Shown here piece after piece: positions 23,498 through 32,695 of a stretch of 64,000 nucleotides of DNA; the first letter of the stretch is position 1; every line of letters starts with the position of its first letter. The notes under the pieces are model-generated. The model was not told the origin of the DNA, did no database searches, and saw nothing but the letters and a program-made list of their open reading frames with translations. The translations under genes and the position numbers were made by a program. The stretch is from CALAMD01 sp035301345 (GTDB lineage: Bacteria > Bacillota > Bacilli > Bacillales > Amphibacillaceae): positions 93,633-157,632 of the forward strand of contig DATGUM010000032.1 of assembly GCA_035301345.1 (NCBI GenBank), in the 5' to 3' direction.

Positions 23498-24721
23498 CTA
23501 ACCTTCAGGAATAATTGTAGCTAAAGATTGGTCGCTCGCTAATACTCGCTTGACTACTTCATCAATGGACTCGTGATTAACTCGCTCAATTTTTTCAATC
23601 ACTTCGTCTAATGTTTTATGCGGAAGATTCAATAGTTCATTATGACCATTACGATTCATTCGGCTATCTGTACTCTCTAACCCTAACATTAAACTTCCCT
23701 TTAGCTGTTCTTTACTATTTGTAAGTTCTTTAGCAGTTAAACCGTCGCTAATTATTTTCTCTACAATCTCTTGAATCGTTTCTTTCACAACGCGTAAATT
23801 TCTCTTATTCGTTCCTGCGTATACAGTTAGTAAACCACTATCTTTATACGCTGAATGAAACGAATAAACAGAGTAAGCTAGTCCGCGTTTTTCCCTAATT
23901 TCTTGAAACAATCTAGAACTCATACTTCCACCAAAAGCATTGTTTAAAACAGCTAAACTATATGTCAGTTCATCATGAATGCTTAAACCATTAAGTCCAA
24001 TACACATATGTGCTTGTTCGGTATCTTTAATAATTTCTTTCTGTTTTGGAACAAATAGTGGTTTTTCAATCGAAAGCTGCTCAGTCGTTTGTTCATGATT
24101 TTCAAATGAAAAATGCTTTTCTATTTCTTTTATAAATGATTCATCGACATTTCCTGCAATTGATACGACTACATTTTGCGGTGTATAATGTTCACCCATA
24201 TAATGCAAAAAATCATCTCTTGTAAAACTATTTAATCTTTCTTCGTTACCTAATATAGGAAATGCTAGTGGATGTTTATCAAAAGATGCTTCTGCTAAAA
24301 CATCATGAATAATGTCATCTGGAGTATCTTCAGACATACTAATTTCTTCCAAAATAACTTGTTTTTCACGGTCAATTTCTTCTTCAGAAAATACCGAGTG
24401 AAAGAACATATCTGATAATATACGTAACGCACTCTCTTTATGTGAATCAATCACTTTAGCATAATAACACGTATATTCTTTACTCGTAAATGCGTTCACT
24501 TGTCCACCAATCGAATCAAATGCTTCTGCAATATCTTGTGCCGATCGTGATTTTGTACCTTTAAAAAGCATATGCTCAACAAAGTGCGAAATACCATTAT
24601 TAATTGATGTCTCATTTCTTGATCCTGCCAAAACCCATATGCCCATCGTAACTGACCGTACAGTTGGAACTTTTTCTAATACGATACGCATACCATTATC
24701 TAACGTATATGTTTTAATCAT
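23498..24721 (-). CDS. mlpA: M16B zinc peptidase MlpA (YmxG)
   Basis: A processing-peptidase-like M16 protein of 407 aa. The zinc motif HFVEH is at 46-50, with the third ligand Glu in QVILEEI near 126. The glycine-rich and RxxxxxxY elements (LFQEIREKRGLAYSVYSF) are also present, so unlike the YmfF/YmfH pair this subunit holds both halves in one polypeptide. The B. subtilis ortholog sits next to pnpA and is linked to protease regulation; the substrate is unclear. ATG at 24721 after AGAGGGG. It has its own strong promoter; ylxY is missing between pnp and this gene. Confidence 0.93.
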   Translation of the reverse strand: MIKTYTLDNGMRIVLEKVPTVRSVTMGIWVLAGSRNETSINNGISHFVEHMLFKGTKSRSAQDIAEAFDSIGGQVNAFTSKEYTCYYAKVIDSHKESALRILSDMFFHSVFSEEEIDREKQVILEEISMSEDTPDDIIHDVLAEASFDKHPLAFPILGNEERLNSFTRDDFLHYMGEHYTPQNVVVSIAGNVDESFIKEIEKHFSFENHEQTTEQLSIEKPLFVPKQKEIIKDTEQAHMCIGLNGLSIHDELTYSLAVLNNAFGGSMSSRLFQEIREKRGLAYSVYSFHSAYKDSGLLTVYAGTNKRNLRVVKETIQEIVEKIISDGLTAKELTNSKEQLKGSLMLGLESTDSRMNRNGHNELLNLPHKTLDEVIEKIERVNHESIDEVVKRVLASDQSLATIIPEG

Positions 24722-24764
24722 CTGTCTTTCCCCTCTGTTTCACACGATTTTCTTCGCTCGATTC

Positions 24765-24793
24765 ATCATAACAGAAAAAAGAAGTTGTTCCAA
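24765..24793 (-). promoter_or_regulatory. sigma-A promoter of mlpA
   Basis: Minus strand TTGGAA (24793-24788), 17 bases, TATGAT (24770-24765) with an extended TG. A strong match located just after the pnp terminator. Confidence 0.75.
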
Positions 24794-24815
24794 CAGACTT
24801 ACTTTTAAATAAAGG

Positions 24816-24848
24816 GCAAAAAAAAAGAAACTGGCTTACCAGCTTCTT
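24816..24848 (-). terminator. pnp terminator
   Basis: AAGAAACTGG (24825-24834) / CCAGCTTCTT (24839-24848), 10-bp stem with one G-U and a CTTA loop, followed on the minus strand by nine T. Confidence 0.92.
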
Positions 24849-24855
24849 CAATAAA

Positions 24856-26964
24856 TTATTCTTTATTCTTTTGTTCGAGTAAAACGGCTTTTCGTGATAA
24901 ATTGACACGTCCTTGACGATCAACTTCTTTCACTTTAACCATAATTTCATCACCAATTGAAACGACGTCTTCTACTTTATTCACACGTTTTTCATCTAAT
25001 TCAGAAATATGAACTAAACCGTCTTTTCCTTTAAAGATTTCAACAAACGCACCGAATTTTTCAATACGTTTGACCGTTCCTAAGTAGATTTCACCAACAA
25101 CAGCCTCACGTACGATGTCTTCAATAATCGACTTCGCCTGATCATTCATTTCTTCATCTGTTGAAGAAATAAATATGCTACCGTCTTGTTCAATATCAAT
25201 TTTTACGCCTGTTTCATCAATAATCTTATTAATTTGCTTTCCGCTTGGTCCAATGACATCACGAATTTTCTCTGGATCAATTGACATCGTTAAAATCTTC
25301 GGAGCAAATGGTGATAAGCTTTCTTTTGGCTTATTAATCGTTTCCTCCATCGACTCGATAATCTTTAATCGACCAGTCTTCGCTTGGCTAAGAGACTCTT
25401 CTAAAATATCTCGTGATAAACCATCGATTTTAATGTCCATTTGTAAAGCAGTAATTCCTTCTTTCGTCCCTGCTACTTTAAAGTCCATATCTCCTAATGC
25501 ATCTTCCATTCCTTGAATGTCTGATAAAATAGAGTAGTCTGAACCGTTTTTAACAAGTCCCATAGCAATACCAGCAACTGGTGATTTAATCGGTACACCT
25601 GCATCCATCAATGCTAACGTTCCTGCACAAATACTCGCTTGAGAGCTTGATCCATTAGATTCAAGGACTTCAGAAACGACACGAATCGTATAAGGGAAGT
25701 CATTTTCATCTGGAATAATTTTTTCTAACGCTTTTTCACCTAATGCTCCGTGACCAATTTCACGTCGCCCTGGTCCTCTAATAGGTCCAGTTTCTCCAAC
25801 ACTATATTGTGGGAAGTTATAATGGTGCATAAAACGTTTTGACTCTTCTAAGTCTAATCCGTCTAAAATTTGCACGTCTCCAAGAGCCCCTAGTGTACAA
25901 ACACTTAATGCTTGCGTTTGTCCCCTCGTAAACAGCCCTGAACCATGCGTACGAGGAAGTAAGCCAACGCGAGATGATAATGGGCGTATTTCAGAAACGC
26001 CACGACCATCTGGTCTCACTTTCTCTTGTGTAATGAGACGACGTACTTCTTCTTTAACGATAACGTCTAACGCATCTTTTACTTGTCGTAAAACATCAGC
26101 ATCTTCTTCAGCCGCATCTTCATACTGTTCTAAAATATTCTCTTTGATTTCAGCAATCGCTTGCTCACGTTCTAATTTTTCTTCTGTCTGAATAGCAGCA
26201 ACGAGATTAGCTTGTGCTTGTTCTTTTACGTCAGATAAAATATCATCTGTAATCGAAAGTACAGGCATATCTAGTTTTTCTAAGCCAATTTCTGCAATGA
26301 TGTCTTCTTGAAATTGGACGAGACGTGAAACTTCTTTATGTCCGAACATAATTGCTTCTAAAATAACGTCTTCTGATACTTCATCGGCTTCAGCTTCAAC
26401 CATGTTCACTTCGTCTTTCGTTCCTGCGACAGTAATGAGTAAATCACTCTGCTCTGCTTCTTCAATCGTTGGATTAATAACGAATTCTTCATCAACACGA
26501 CCTACGTTCACACCAGCAATTGGACCATCAAATGGAATATTTGAAGTCGATAACGCAATCGATGAACCGATCATCGCAGCAATTTCTGATGAACAGTCTT
26601 GATCAACACTCATCACCGTGCTAATAACTTGTACTTCATTACGAAAGCCATCTGGAAACAATGGACGAATTGGGCGATCAATCAGTCGCGATGCAAGCAC
26701 TGCTTTTTCGCTCGGGCGACCTTCACGCTTAATAAAGCCTCCTGGAATCTTCCCAACAGCGTATAGACGTTCCTCATAATTAACTTGTAATGGGAAAAAT
26801 GGTAAGTTTTTAGGTTCTCTTGAAGCGGTAGCAACTGATAACACAGTTGTATCACCGTAATGAATCATACATGATCCATTCGCTTGTTTAGCAAGCTCCC
26901 CTATCTCTACGACAAACTCTTTACCTGCAATTGTCGTCGCATATGTTTTTTTAGTTTCTATCAT
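24856..26964 (-). CDS. pnp: polyribonucleotide nucleotidyltransferase (PNPase)
   Basis: Phosphorolytic 3'-5' exoribonuclease of the degradosome-like network with RNase Y. Two RNase PH domains flank a helical domain (catalytic core GMEDALGDMDFKVAGTKEGITALQMDIK, about 478-505). These are followed by KH (DPEKIRDVIGPSGKQINKI) and S1 (GTVKRIEKFGAFVEIFKGKDGLVHISEL) RNA-binding domains. Length from ATG 26964 is 702 aa, the normal size. An in-frame TTG seven codons upstream overlaps the ribosome site AAAGGGG and is rejected. It follows rpsO, whose terminator may leak. Confidence 0.97.
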   Translation of the reverse strand: MIETKKTYATTIAGKEFVVEIGELAKQANGSCMIHYGDTTVLSVATASREPKNLPFFPLQVNYEERLYAVGKIPGGFIKREGRPSEKAVLASRLIDRPIRPLFPDGFRNEVQVISTVMSVDQDCSSEIAAMIGSSIALSTSNIPFDGPIAGVNVGRVDEEFVINPTIEEAEQSDLLITVAGTKDEVNMVEAEADEVSEDVILEAIMFGHKEVSRLVQFQEDIIAEIGLEKLDMPVLSITDDILSDVKEQAQANLVAAIQTEEKLEREQAIAEIKENILEQYEDAAEEDADVLRQVKDALDVIVKEEVRRLITQEKVRPDGRGVSEIRPLSSRVGLLPRTHGSGLFTRGQTQALSVCTLGALGDVQILDGLDLEESKRFMHHYNFPQYSVGETGPIRGPGRREIGHGALGEKALEKIIPDENDFPYTIRVVSEVLESNGSSSQASICAGTLALMDAGVPIKSPVAGIAMGLVKNGSDYSILSDIQGMEDALGDMDFKVAGTKEGITALQMDIKIDGLSRDILEESLSQAKTGRLKIIESMEETINKPKESLSPFAPKILTMSIDPEKIRDVIGPSGKQINKIIDETGVKIDIEQDGSIFISSTDEEMNDQAKSIIEDIVREAVVGEIYLGTVKRIEKFGAFVEIFKGKDGLVHISELDEKRVNKVEDVVSIGDEIMVKVKEVDRQGRVNLSRKAVLLEQKNKE

Positions 26965-27020
26965 TAAAGTAAAAACCCCTTTCAATCTTATTGCATGTTC
27001 AAAATTTATGTTTATGTAGT

Positions 27021-27047
27021 AAAAAAAGCAGGATTTCTCCTGCTTTT
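27021..27047 (-). terminator. rpsO terminator
   Basis: Perfect 10-bp stem AAAAGCAGGA (27024-27033) / TCCTGCTTTT (27038-27047), TTTC loop, T-run on the minus strand. Confidence 0.92.
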
Positions 27048-27054
27048 CAATAAG

Positions 27055-27324
27055 TTATCTACGTAAACCAAGTTTTTGGATGACTTCACGATAACTTGCT
27101 ACATTTGTTTTTCGTAAGTAATTTAATAAATTACGACGACGTCCAACCATCTTTAATAGTCCACGACGTGAATGGTGATCACGCTTATGTGTACGTAAAT
27201 GGTCGTTTAACAATGTAATTTCTTCAGTTAATACAGCAATCTGGACCTCTGTTGAACCAGTATCATTATCATGAGTTTTAAACTCATCAATGATTTCTTG
27301 TTTGCGTTCTTTTGAAATTGCCAT
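27055..27324 (-). CDS. rpsO: 30S ribosomal protein S15
   Basis: 89 aa, the universal S15 length, with the 16S rRNA-binding LNDHLRTHKRDHHSRRGLLKMVGRRRNLLNYL segment (about 36-67) intact. S15 nucleates assembly of the 30S platform. AGGAGG lies 10 bases before ATG 27324. It is monocistronic with its own terminator; a structured leader (27341-27412) is a likely target for autoregulation by free S15. Confidence 0.98.
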   Translation of the reverse strand: MAISKERKQEIIDEFKTHDNDTGSTEVQIAVLTEEITLLNDHLRTHKRDHHSRRGLLKMVGRRRNLLNYLRKTNVASYREVIQKLGLRR

Positions 27325-27340
27325 TCTGGCCCACCTCCTA

Positions 27341-27412
27341 ACTTTTTCATTAGCCCCAATTCCCTAGCAATCGTCGGAGTAACGATTTGCCAAGCAATGG
27401 TTATACGCCTTT
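27341..27412 (-). promoter_or_regulatory. candidate S15 autoregulatory leader of rpsO
   Basis: Between ribF and rpsO the minus strand can form an AATCGT/ACGATT hairpin (27369-27387 region), enclosed by a CCA...TTGG pairing and close to the ribosome site. rpsO leaders of Geobacillus are known to bind S15 through a three-way junction. The equivalence here is inferred from position and foldability only. Confidence 0.5.
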
Positions 27413-27445
27413 TAGCGTACACGTTTATAATAAAAATTGCAAGTT

Positions 27446-28393
27446 TTAAATATTTTTCTTCTTAAAAAATTCTTTTATCGCTTGTTCATCTTGCTTTATT
27501 TGAGTAATTAATGAATCAACACCGGAAAACTTCTTTTCATCACGGATAAAGGCATACCATTGAATAGATAACTGATCATCATAGATGTCTTTATTAAAAT
27601 CAAATATGTGAACTTCTATCGTTGCTTGTTCTTGATCATCTATAAACGTTGGTTTATATCCAACGTTCGCCATCCCGTAATACATCTGATGCTCATGAAT
27701 AACTTTCACTGCATATACACCTACAGTCGGTGCGACGCAATCTTCTTCTATGCTAACGTTCGCTGTAGGAAACCCTATCGTTCGACCTCGTTTTTCCCCG
27801 TGGACAACAATTCCATCTGTCCGTAAAGGTCTTCCTAAAAGTTCTTGCACATATTCAACAGAACCTTTGCTCAATAAGTGACGAATATGTGTGGAACTAA
27901 TTTTTTCATCATTATATTCAACTTTTGGAACAATTGTCGTCGTCAGTTGCCCTTTCGCAAGGGATTCCATCTGCTCCATTGTCCCTTCACCTTTATAGCC
28001 ATATGAATAATCAAATCCTCCAACGACATGCTTCATATTTAATTGAACGAGAAAATGATCAACGAATTTCTCCGGAGAAAGGAGTGATAATTCTTTATTA
28101 AACGTAATGACGTATAAGCGATCAATTGATAACTCACTTAAAATTCTCTGCTTTTCTTTTAATGACGTAATATATTTAACGCCATGAGATTCATCAGATA
28201 ACACAACTCTCGGATGCGGATGAAAAGTAATGACTGCACTTTCTAAGTTCTTTTGTTTAGCGATACTTACTGCTTGATTAATAACTTTTAAATGTCCCTT
28301 ATGTAAGCCGTCAAAAAACCCTATCGCACAAACTGTTTCACGTAAGTCTTTTTTATTTAAAGTATGTGGATATGTTAAATGGATCGTTTCCAT
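27446..28393 (-). CDS. ribF: bifunctional riboflavin kinase / FAD synthetase
   Basis: Converts riboflavin to FMN and FAD. The N-terminal FAD synthetase domain has the nucleotidyltransferase HxGH-like motif in GFFDGLHKGH (about 25-34). The C-terminal flavokinase domain has GRTIGFPTAN (about 203-212) and the TIEVHIFDF segment. 315 aa from ATG 28393, which follows AGGTG by six bases; the GTG three codons earlier lies in the ribosome site. Tightly linked to truB (22-base gap), as in Bacillus. Confidence 0.96.
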   Translation of the reverse strand: METIHLTYPHTLNKKDLRETVCAIGFFDGLHKGHLKVINQAVSIAKQKNLESAVITFHPHPRVVLSDESHGVKYITSLKEKQRILSELSIDRLYVITFNKELSLLSPEKFVDHFLVQLNMKHVVGGFDYSYGYKGEGTMEQMESLAKGQLTTTIVPKVEYNDEKISSTHIRHLLSKGSVEYVQELLGRPLRTDGIVVHGEKRGRTIGFPTANVSIEEDCVAPTVGVYAVKVIHEHQMYYGMANVGYKPTFIDDQEQATIEVHIFDFNKDIYDDQLSIQWYAFIRDEKKFSGVDSLITQIKQDEQAIKEFFKKKNI

Positions 28394-28415
28394 TACTTTC
28401 ACCTACCAACTTTTA

Positions 28416-29306
28416 TTAAACGAACACACGATATGGCTTTATCATATCATTATTCTCTGGATGGCGCTCATAAATTGCGAGTAATTCTTCGTCGTGCATA
28501 ACTAACAAATGGTCACTCGTAAAAGAGTCTTTTTCTACATGTAACTTTTGGCCGTGTGATACTTTTTTCGCAGTCACTTGATCGACATTCATCCGGTCAA
28601 ATGAAATAAGTGCATCTTCTATCGAAACAAGTGATTGAGCAAGTTGACCTGTTTCCTTTAATTGTTCTAATTCGTCAAATGTTATCGTTTCTGATGCTGT
28701 AAAAGGACCTACCTCCGTACGCTCTAACTGTGACATATGCGCTGGGAAGCCTAATGCTTTTCCAATATCTACACAAAGCGTTCGAATATACGTTCCTGCT
28801 GAACATTTAACCGAAAAAGAAAACGTATGACTATTTGAATCAACGTGTAAAAGGTCAATTGCATAAATTTCCACCGTTCGTGACGGTCTTTCAACATACT
28901 CATTATTTCGGGCATATTCATACAAACGTTTACCTTTCACTTTTACCGCCGAATACATCGGTGGCACTTGAATGATTTCCCCACTAAATGTTTTTAATAC
29001 GTCAACTATTTCAGCTTCTGACGGGAAACATTCGACTTCTTTTTCATCAATCACAGCACCGTGGGCATCTTCCGTTTCCGTCGCTTGACCTAAAGAGCAT
29101 TCAGCAATATACGTTTTATCCATTTGCGTTAAAAAAGGTGATACACGCGTTGCCCGTCCGATACAAATCCCTAACACGCCTTCCACTTCGGGATCTAATG
29201 TGCCTGTATGACCAACTTTTTTCGTTTGAAATATTCGTCTGAGCTTTGCAACACAGTCATGAGAAGTCAGACCAGCTGGCTTCCACAATGGTAAAATACC
29301 ATTCAT
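28416..29306 (-). CDS. truB: tRNA pseudouridine(55) synthase
   Basis: Isomerises U55 in the T-loop of tRNAs. N-terminal GILPLWKPAGLTSHD and the catalytic Asp in GHTGTLDPEVEGVL (about residue 38) are present, with the KVKGKRLYEYAR and CSAGTYIRTL motifs further on. 296 aa. GGAGG is 7 bases before ATG 29306. It follows the rbfA terminator with no clear promoter of its own, so it is probably served by read-through of the nusA-infB operon. Confidence 0.97.
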   Translation of the reverse strand: MNGILPLWKPAGLTSHDCVAKLRRIFQTKKVGHTGTLDPEVEGVLGICIGRATRVSPFLTQMDKTYIAECSLGQATETEDAHGAVIDEKEVECFPSEAEIVDVLKTFSGEIIQVPPMYSAVKVKGKRLYEYARNNEYVERPSRTVEIYAIDLLHVDSNSHTFSFSVKCSAGTYIRTLCVDIGKALGFPAHMSQLERTEVGPFTASETITFDELEQLKETGQLAQSLVSIEDALISFDRMNVDQVTAKKVSHGQKLHVEKDSFTSDHLLVMHDEELLAIYERHPENNDMIKPYRVFV

Positions 29307-29331
29307 TTCATTGCCTCCATCGATTCAACGT

Positions 29332-29369
29332 TGAAAAATCTGACCCGTCTATTAAACAGGTCAGATTTT
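29332..29369 (-). terminator. terminator after rbfA
   Basis: An 11-bp perfect stem AAAATCTGACC (29335-29345) / GGTCAGATTTT (29359-29369) with a 13-nt loop. The T-run is short on the minus strand, so read-through into truB is plausible. Confidence 0.8.
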
Positions 29370-29373
29370 AATT

Positions 29374-29718
29374 TTATTCTTCTTTCAAATCTCGAAGAAT
29401 AGACTCAATATGATTTCCATATTCCGTCGCTTCGTCAATTTCAAAATATATTTCTGGTGTTTTACGCAATCTAATTTTTTGACCAATTTCAGTTCGAATA
29501 AAGCCATTTGCTTTAGACAAACCAAGAAGTGTTTCTCGCTTCTTCTCTTCGTCTCCATAGACAGAAATAAACACTTTAGCTTGTTGTAAATCTCCGGTTA
29601 CTTCGACATCTGTTATCGTTACGAAACCAATTCTTGGGTCTTTTATTTTTTGCGTTAAAATGACACCTATTTCTTTTTTTATTTCTTCTGCTACTCGATT
29701 AGCTCTTATGTTACTCAT
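29374..29718 (-). CDS. rbfA: ribosome-binding factor A
   Basis: A KH-fold protein of 114 aa that acts late in 30S maturation. Typical features are RANRVAEEIKKEI at the start, DPRIGFVTITDVEVTGDLQQAKVFISVYG in the middle and LRKTPEIYFEID near the C-terminus. ATG 29718 follows GAGGTG. It is the last gene of the nusA operon before a terminator, with a 90-base gap to ylxP. Confidence 0.97.
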   Translation of the reverse strand: MSNIRANRVAEEIKKEIGVILTQKIKDPRIGFVTITDVEVTGDLQQAKVFISVYGDEEKKRETLLGLSKANGFIRTEIGQKIRLRKTPEIYFEIDEATEYGNHIESILRDLKEE

Positions 29719-29808
29719 TTTATCACCTCATCGTATGAACTAAATAGGTGGTTAAATCATGCGAAGTTTATATATTACTTATATGATCACATAATTATTA
29801 AAATGACA

Positions 29809-30090
29809 CTACAATCGATCCATTGTCGTTAGTGTCCGTTCGAATTCAGGAAAAGAATCAATCGTTTTTAACACTTCTTGCATCATTTGTTCTGCATGCG
29901 TCCATTCATTAGACACAGCAACTACACCTAGTTTAATCCGTTGCCATAATTGATAATAATCAATTTCAGCAACAGAAACATTATATTCTTTTCTTAATTT
30001 AGATTGAACTCTTTTTATAACTGAACGTTTATCTTTTAACGATTGTCCTTCATATAATTTACACTCTATTTCCGCACAAATAACGATCAT
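29809..30090 (-). CDS. ylxP: YlxP family protein (DUF503)
   Basis: A 93-residue protein with the DUF503 pattern CEIECKLYEG-like start (here CAEIECKLYEGQSLKDKRSVIKRV) and VSVAEIDYYQLWQRIKLG. The family has a ferredoxin-like fold and a role in ribosome-associated functions that is not firmly defined. The ATG overlaps the infB stop by four bases (ATGA), so translation is coupled. The middle of the nusA operon is its usual location in Firmicutes. Confidence 0.93.
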   Translation of the reverse strand: MIVICAEIECKLYEGQSLKDKRSVIKRVQSKLRKEYNVSVAEIDYYQLWQRIKLGVVAVSNEWTHAEQMMQEVLKTIDSFPEFERTLTTMDRL

Positions 30091-32066
30091 ACGCGTTTAA
30101 TTTCTTCCATTACAAACGCTTCAATAATATCTCCAACTTTTATGTCGTTATAATCTTTTATCGTAATTCCACATTCATAGTTTTGCGCAACTTCTCTCAC
30201 ATCATCTTTAAAGCGTTTAAGAGCATCTACTTCCCCTTCAAATTGAACGATTCCGTCACGAATGAGGCGTACTTCTGCATTTCTCGTAATTTTACCTTCA
30301 GTGACATAACTTCCAGCAATCGTACCAATTCTCGATACTTTAAACGTTTCTCGAACTTCCGCTTGCCCAATAATCTTCTCTTCGTATTCTGGGTCAAGTA
30401 ACCCTTTCATCGCTGCTTCAATTTCTTCAATTGCTTGGTAAATAACACGGTGTAAACGAATATCTACACCTTCTGATTCAGCAGTTTTTTGTGCGTTAGC
30501 ATCTGGGCGGACGTTAAATCCAATCACAATTGCATTTGATGCTGAAGCTAAAATGATATCTGATTCTGTAATTGCTCCAACACCTGTATGGATGATTTTA
30601 ACTTTAACACCTTCTACTTCAATCTTTTGAAGTGAAGCTGTTAAAGCTTCTGCCGAGCCATGAACGTCTGCTTTAATAATCAAGTTGATTTCTTTAATAT
30701 CACCTTGTTTAATATGCTCAAATAGGTCATCTAAACTTACTTTCGTCTGTTCTTGACGACTGTCTTGAATATGTTTTTGCTGACGTGCTTCACCAATTTG
30801 TCTCGCTTGTCTTTCATTCGTGAAGACGACGAATTGGTCACCAGCTAAAGGTACGTCATTGATTCCAGTAATTTCAACAGGTGTTGACGGACCAGCAGAT
30901 TCAATTCTTTGGCCTAAGTCGTTTGCCATCGCGCGAACACGTCCATACGTATTACCGATAACAATTGATTCTCCGACTCTTAATGTTCCGCTTTGCACGA
31001 GTAAACTAGCTACAACTCCGCGCCCTTTATCTAACTGAGCATCGATCACTGTACCGAATGCATTCGTTTTTGGACTTGCTTTAAGTTCAGCAACTTCAGC
31101 AACGAGTAAAATCATTTCAAGTAAGTCTTCTATTCCTTCTCGGCGCTTTGCAGACACATTAACGAAAATCGTGTCGCCACCCCAAGCTTCTGAAATAAGT
31201 TCATGTTCAGTTAATTCCTGCATCACACGGTCTGGGTTAGCAGTTTCTTTATCAATTTTATTAACAGCTACGATAATCGGTACGCCTGCAGCTTTAGCGT
31301 GGTTAATTGCTTCAACTGTTTGCGGCATAACACCGTCATCTGCTGCAACGACTAAAATAGCAATATCCGTCACTTGCGCTCCACGTGAACGCATACTTGT
31401 AAATGCTTCGTGACCAGGTGTATCTAGAAAAGTAATTTTCTTGTCATCACTTTCAATTTGATACGCTCCGATATGTTGCGTAATTCCGCCTGCTTCACCT
31501 TCTGTCACTTTCGTATGACGAATAGCATCTAGTAATGTTGTTTTACCATGGTCAACGTGACCCATAATTGTAACAACTGCCGGACGCTCTTCTAAGTCTT
31601 TTTTGTTTTCTTTCATTCGGTACTTATCTAAATTCGTATCTTCAAGTACTTCTTCCTTTACCATTTCAACGCCACGTTCACTAGCGATTAATTCAATTGA
31701 ATCATTATCTAATTGTTGATTTTTAGCAGCCATAATTCCTAACATCATTAAATCTTTAATAATATCATTCGTCGGAACGTCTAATTTACTTGCTAAGTCA
31801 TCAACTGTCAGATCACCTGAATAAGTGATTTTCTTTAAGCCACTATCTTCCTCAACCTCTTCTGTAACTTCTTCCTCTATTTCCTCAACGACTTCTTCTT
31901 CCTGAGCAGAATCATTAAACGTTTTATCAAGTTGTTCAATAACATCTTCAGAAATCATTGACATATGATTCGAAATGTCAATTTCTAAGTTGTTTAATTC
32001 TTCAATGACTGTCTTACTCGTTAAATTGTTCTGTTTGGCATATTCATATACACGCATTTTTGTCAT
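30087..32066 (-). CDS. infB: translation initiation factor IF-2
   Basis: GTPase that brings fMet-tRNA to the 30S. Motifs: G1 GHVDHGKT at 169-176, G3 DTPGHEAF near 217, G4 NKID near 271, G5 SAKR near 307, then beta-barrel and C-terminal fMet-tRNA binding domains. 659 aa is shorter than B. subtilis (about 716) because the N-terminal linker is reduced to an acidic Glu-rich stretch (56-74). GGGGGTG is 6 bases before ATG. Coupled to ylxP by a 4-base overlap. Confidence 0.98.
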   Translation of the reverse strand: MTKMRVYEYAKQNNLTSKTVIEELNNLEIDISNHMSMISEDVIEQLDKTFNDSAQEEEVVEEIEEEVTEEVEEDSGLKKITYSGDLTVDDLASKLDVPTNDIIKDLMMLGIMAAKNQQLDNDSIELIASERGVEMVKEEVLEDTNLDKYRMKENKKDLEERPAVVTIMGHVDHGKTTLLDAIRHTKVTEGEAGGITQHIGAYQIESDDKKITFLDTPGHEAFTSMRSRGAQVTDIAILVVAADDGVMPQTVEAINHAKAAGVPIIVAVNKIDKETANPDRVMQELTEHELISEAWGGDTIFVNVSAKRREGIEDLLEMILLVAEVAELKASPKTNAFGTVIDAQLDKGRGVVASLLVQSGTLRVGESIVIGNTYGRVRAMANDLGQRIESAGPSTPVEITGINDVPLAGDQFVVFTNERQARQIGEARQQKHIQDSRQEQTKVSLDDLFEHIKQGDIKEINLIIKADVHGSAEALTASLQKIEVEGVKVKIIHTGVGAITESDIILASASNAIVIGFNVRPDANAQKTAESEGVDIRLHRVIYQAIEEIEAAMKGLLDPEYEEKIIGQAEVRETFKVSRIGTIAGSYVTEGKITRNAEVRLIRDGIVQFEGEVDALKRFKDDVREVAQNYECGITIKDYNDIKVGDIIEAFVMEEIKRV

Positions 32067-32093
32067 ACGTTCACCCCCGAAATTATTAATACC

Positions 32094-32393
32094 TTATAGT
32101 AACGTTTTTAGCTTCTTTGCAAAGCCCTCGTCTAAAATTGCTACTGCCACTCTACCCGTTTGACCGATAGCGTGCGATAACACGTCCCGACTATCAACAG
32201 TTACATACGGTACTTCATACGTCTTGCATTTATCTGTTATTTTCTTAAATGTGCTCTTGCCAATATCCTCTGCGATTAATACGAGCTTCGCCTGCTTATG
32301 TTGAATATCTCTGACGATTTGTTCTTCACCGATAGAACACTTCTTCGCTCGAAACGCTAGGCCGACTAAATTCAAATATTTATTTTGCTTCAT
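32094..32393 (-). CDS. rplGA: L7Ae-family K-turn RNA-binding protein (YlxQ/RplGA)
   Basis: A 99-residue L7Ae/L30e/Gadd45 fold protein with GLAFRAKKCSIGEEQIV, KLVLIAEDIGKSTFKKI and VAILDEGFAKKL. Members bind kink-turn RNA; a cellular target is not settled. Its ATG (32393) lies 14 bases inside the preceding ylxR gene, so it is probably translated by coupling. Position between ylxR and infB is invariant in Bacilli. Confidence 0.94.
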   Translation of the reverse strand: MKQNKYLNLVGLAFRAKKCSIGEEQIVRDIQHKQAKLVLIAEDIGKSTFKKITDKCKTYEVPYVTVDSRDVLSHAIGQTGRVAVAILDEGFAKKLKTLL

Positions 32394-32658
32394 CTTCTGC
32401 TACCAATCGCTTTAATTCATCATAAATATCATCATCAACATTTGTTTTTAAATGTCTGTTCAACGTTTTATTCTTTTGTGATTTCTCTATCACAGATATG
32501 TCCTTCATCAAATATGCTCCCCTACCACTTAGTTTACCAGTAGGATCCACAAAAACTTCTCCCTCTTTATTCCGTACAATACGGATTAAATCGTCTTTAT
32601 CTTTCGTTTCATTAGTAACGATACATTTTCTTTGAGGTGTTTTTCGCTTTCGGACCAT
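32380..32658 (-). CDS. rnpM: YlxR/RnpM RNA-binding protein (DUF448)
   Basis: A 92-residue basic protein with the family hallmarks RKTPQRKCIVTNE and GRGAYLMKDISVIEKSQKNK. The B. subtilis ortholog has been described as an RNase P modulator and a nucleoid/RNA-binding regulator. ATG 32658 stands nine bases from GGGAG; an ATG three codons earlier is immediately next to that site. It overlaps rplGA by 14 bases. Confidence 0.94.
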   Translation of the reverse strand: MVRKRKTPQRKCIVTNETKDKDDLIRIVRNKEGEVFVDPTGKLSGRGAYLMKDISVIEKSQKNKTLNRHLKTNVDDDIYDELKRLVAEDEAK

Positions 32659-32695
32659 ATTCAACATCTCCCTTACGTCATCTTACACTTATTCA

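Noticed and set aside
25175..25516. 113-codon plus-strand frame opposite pnp
   Set aside because: Shadow of a highly conserved gene; no initiation signal.
29324..29335. Perfect 12-bp palindrome TTCAACGTTGAA before truB
   Set aside because: Too short and without context to claim an operator; it partly overlaps the rbfA terminator tail.
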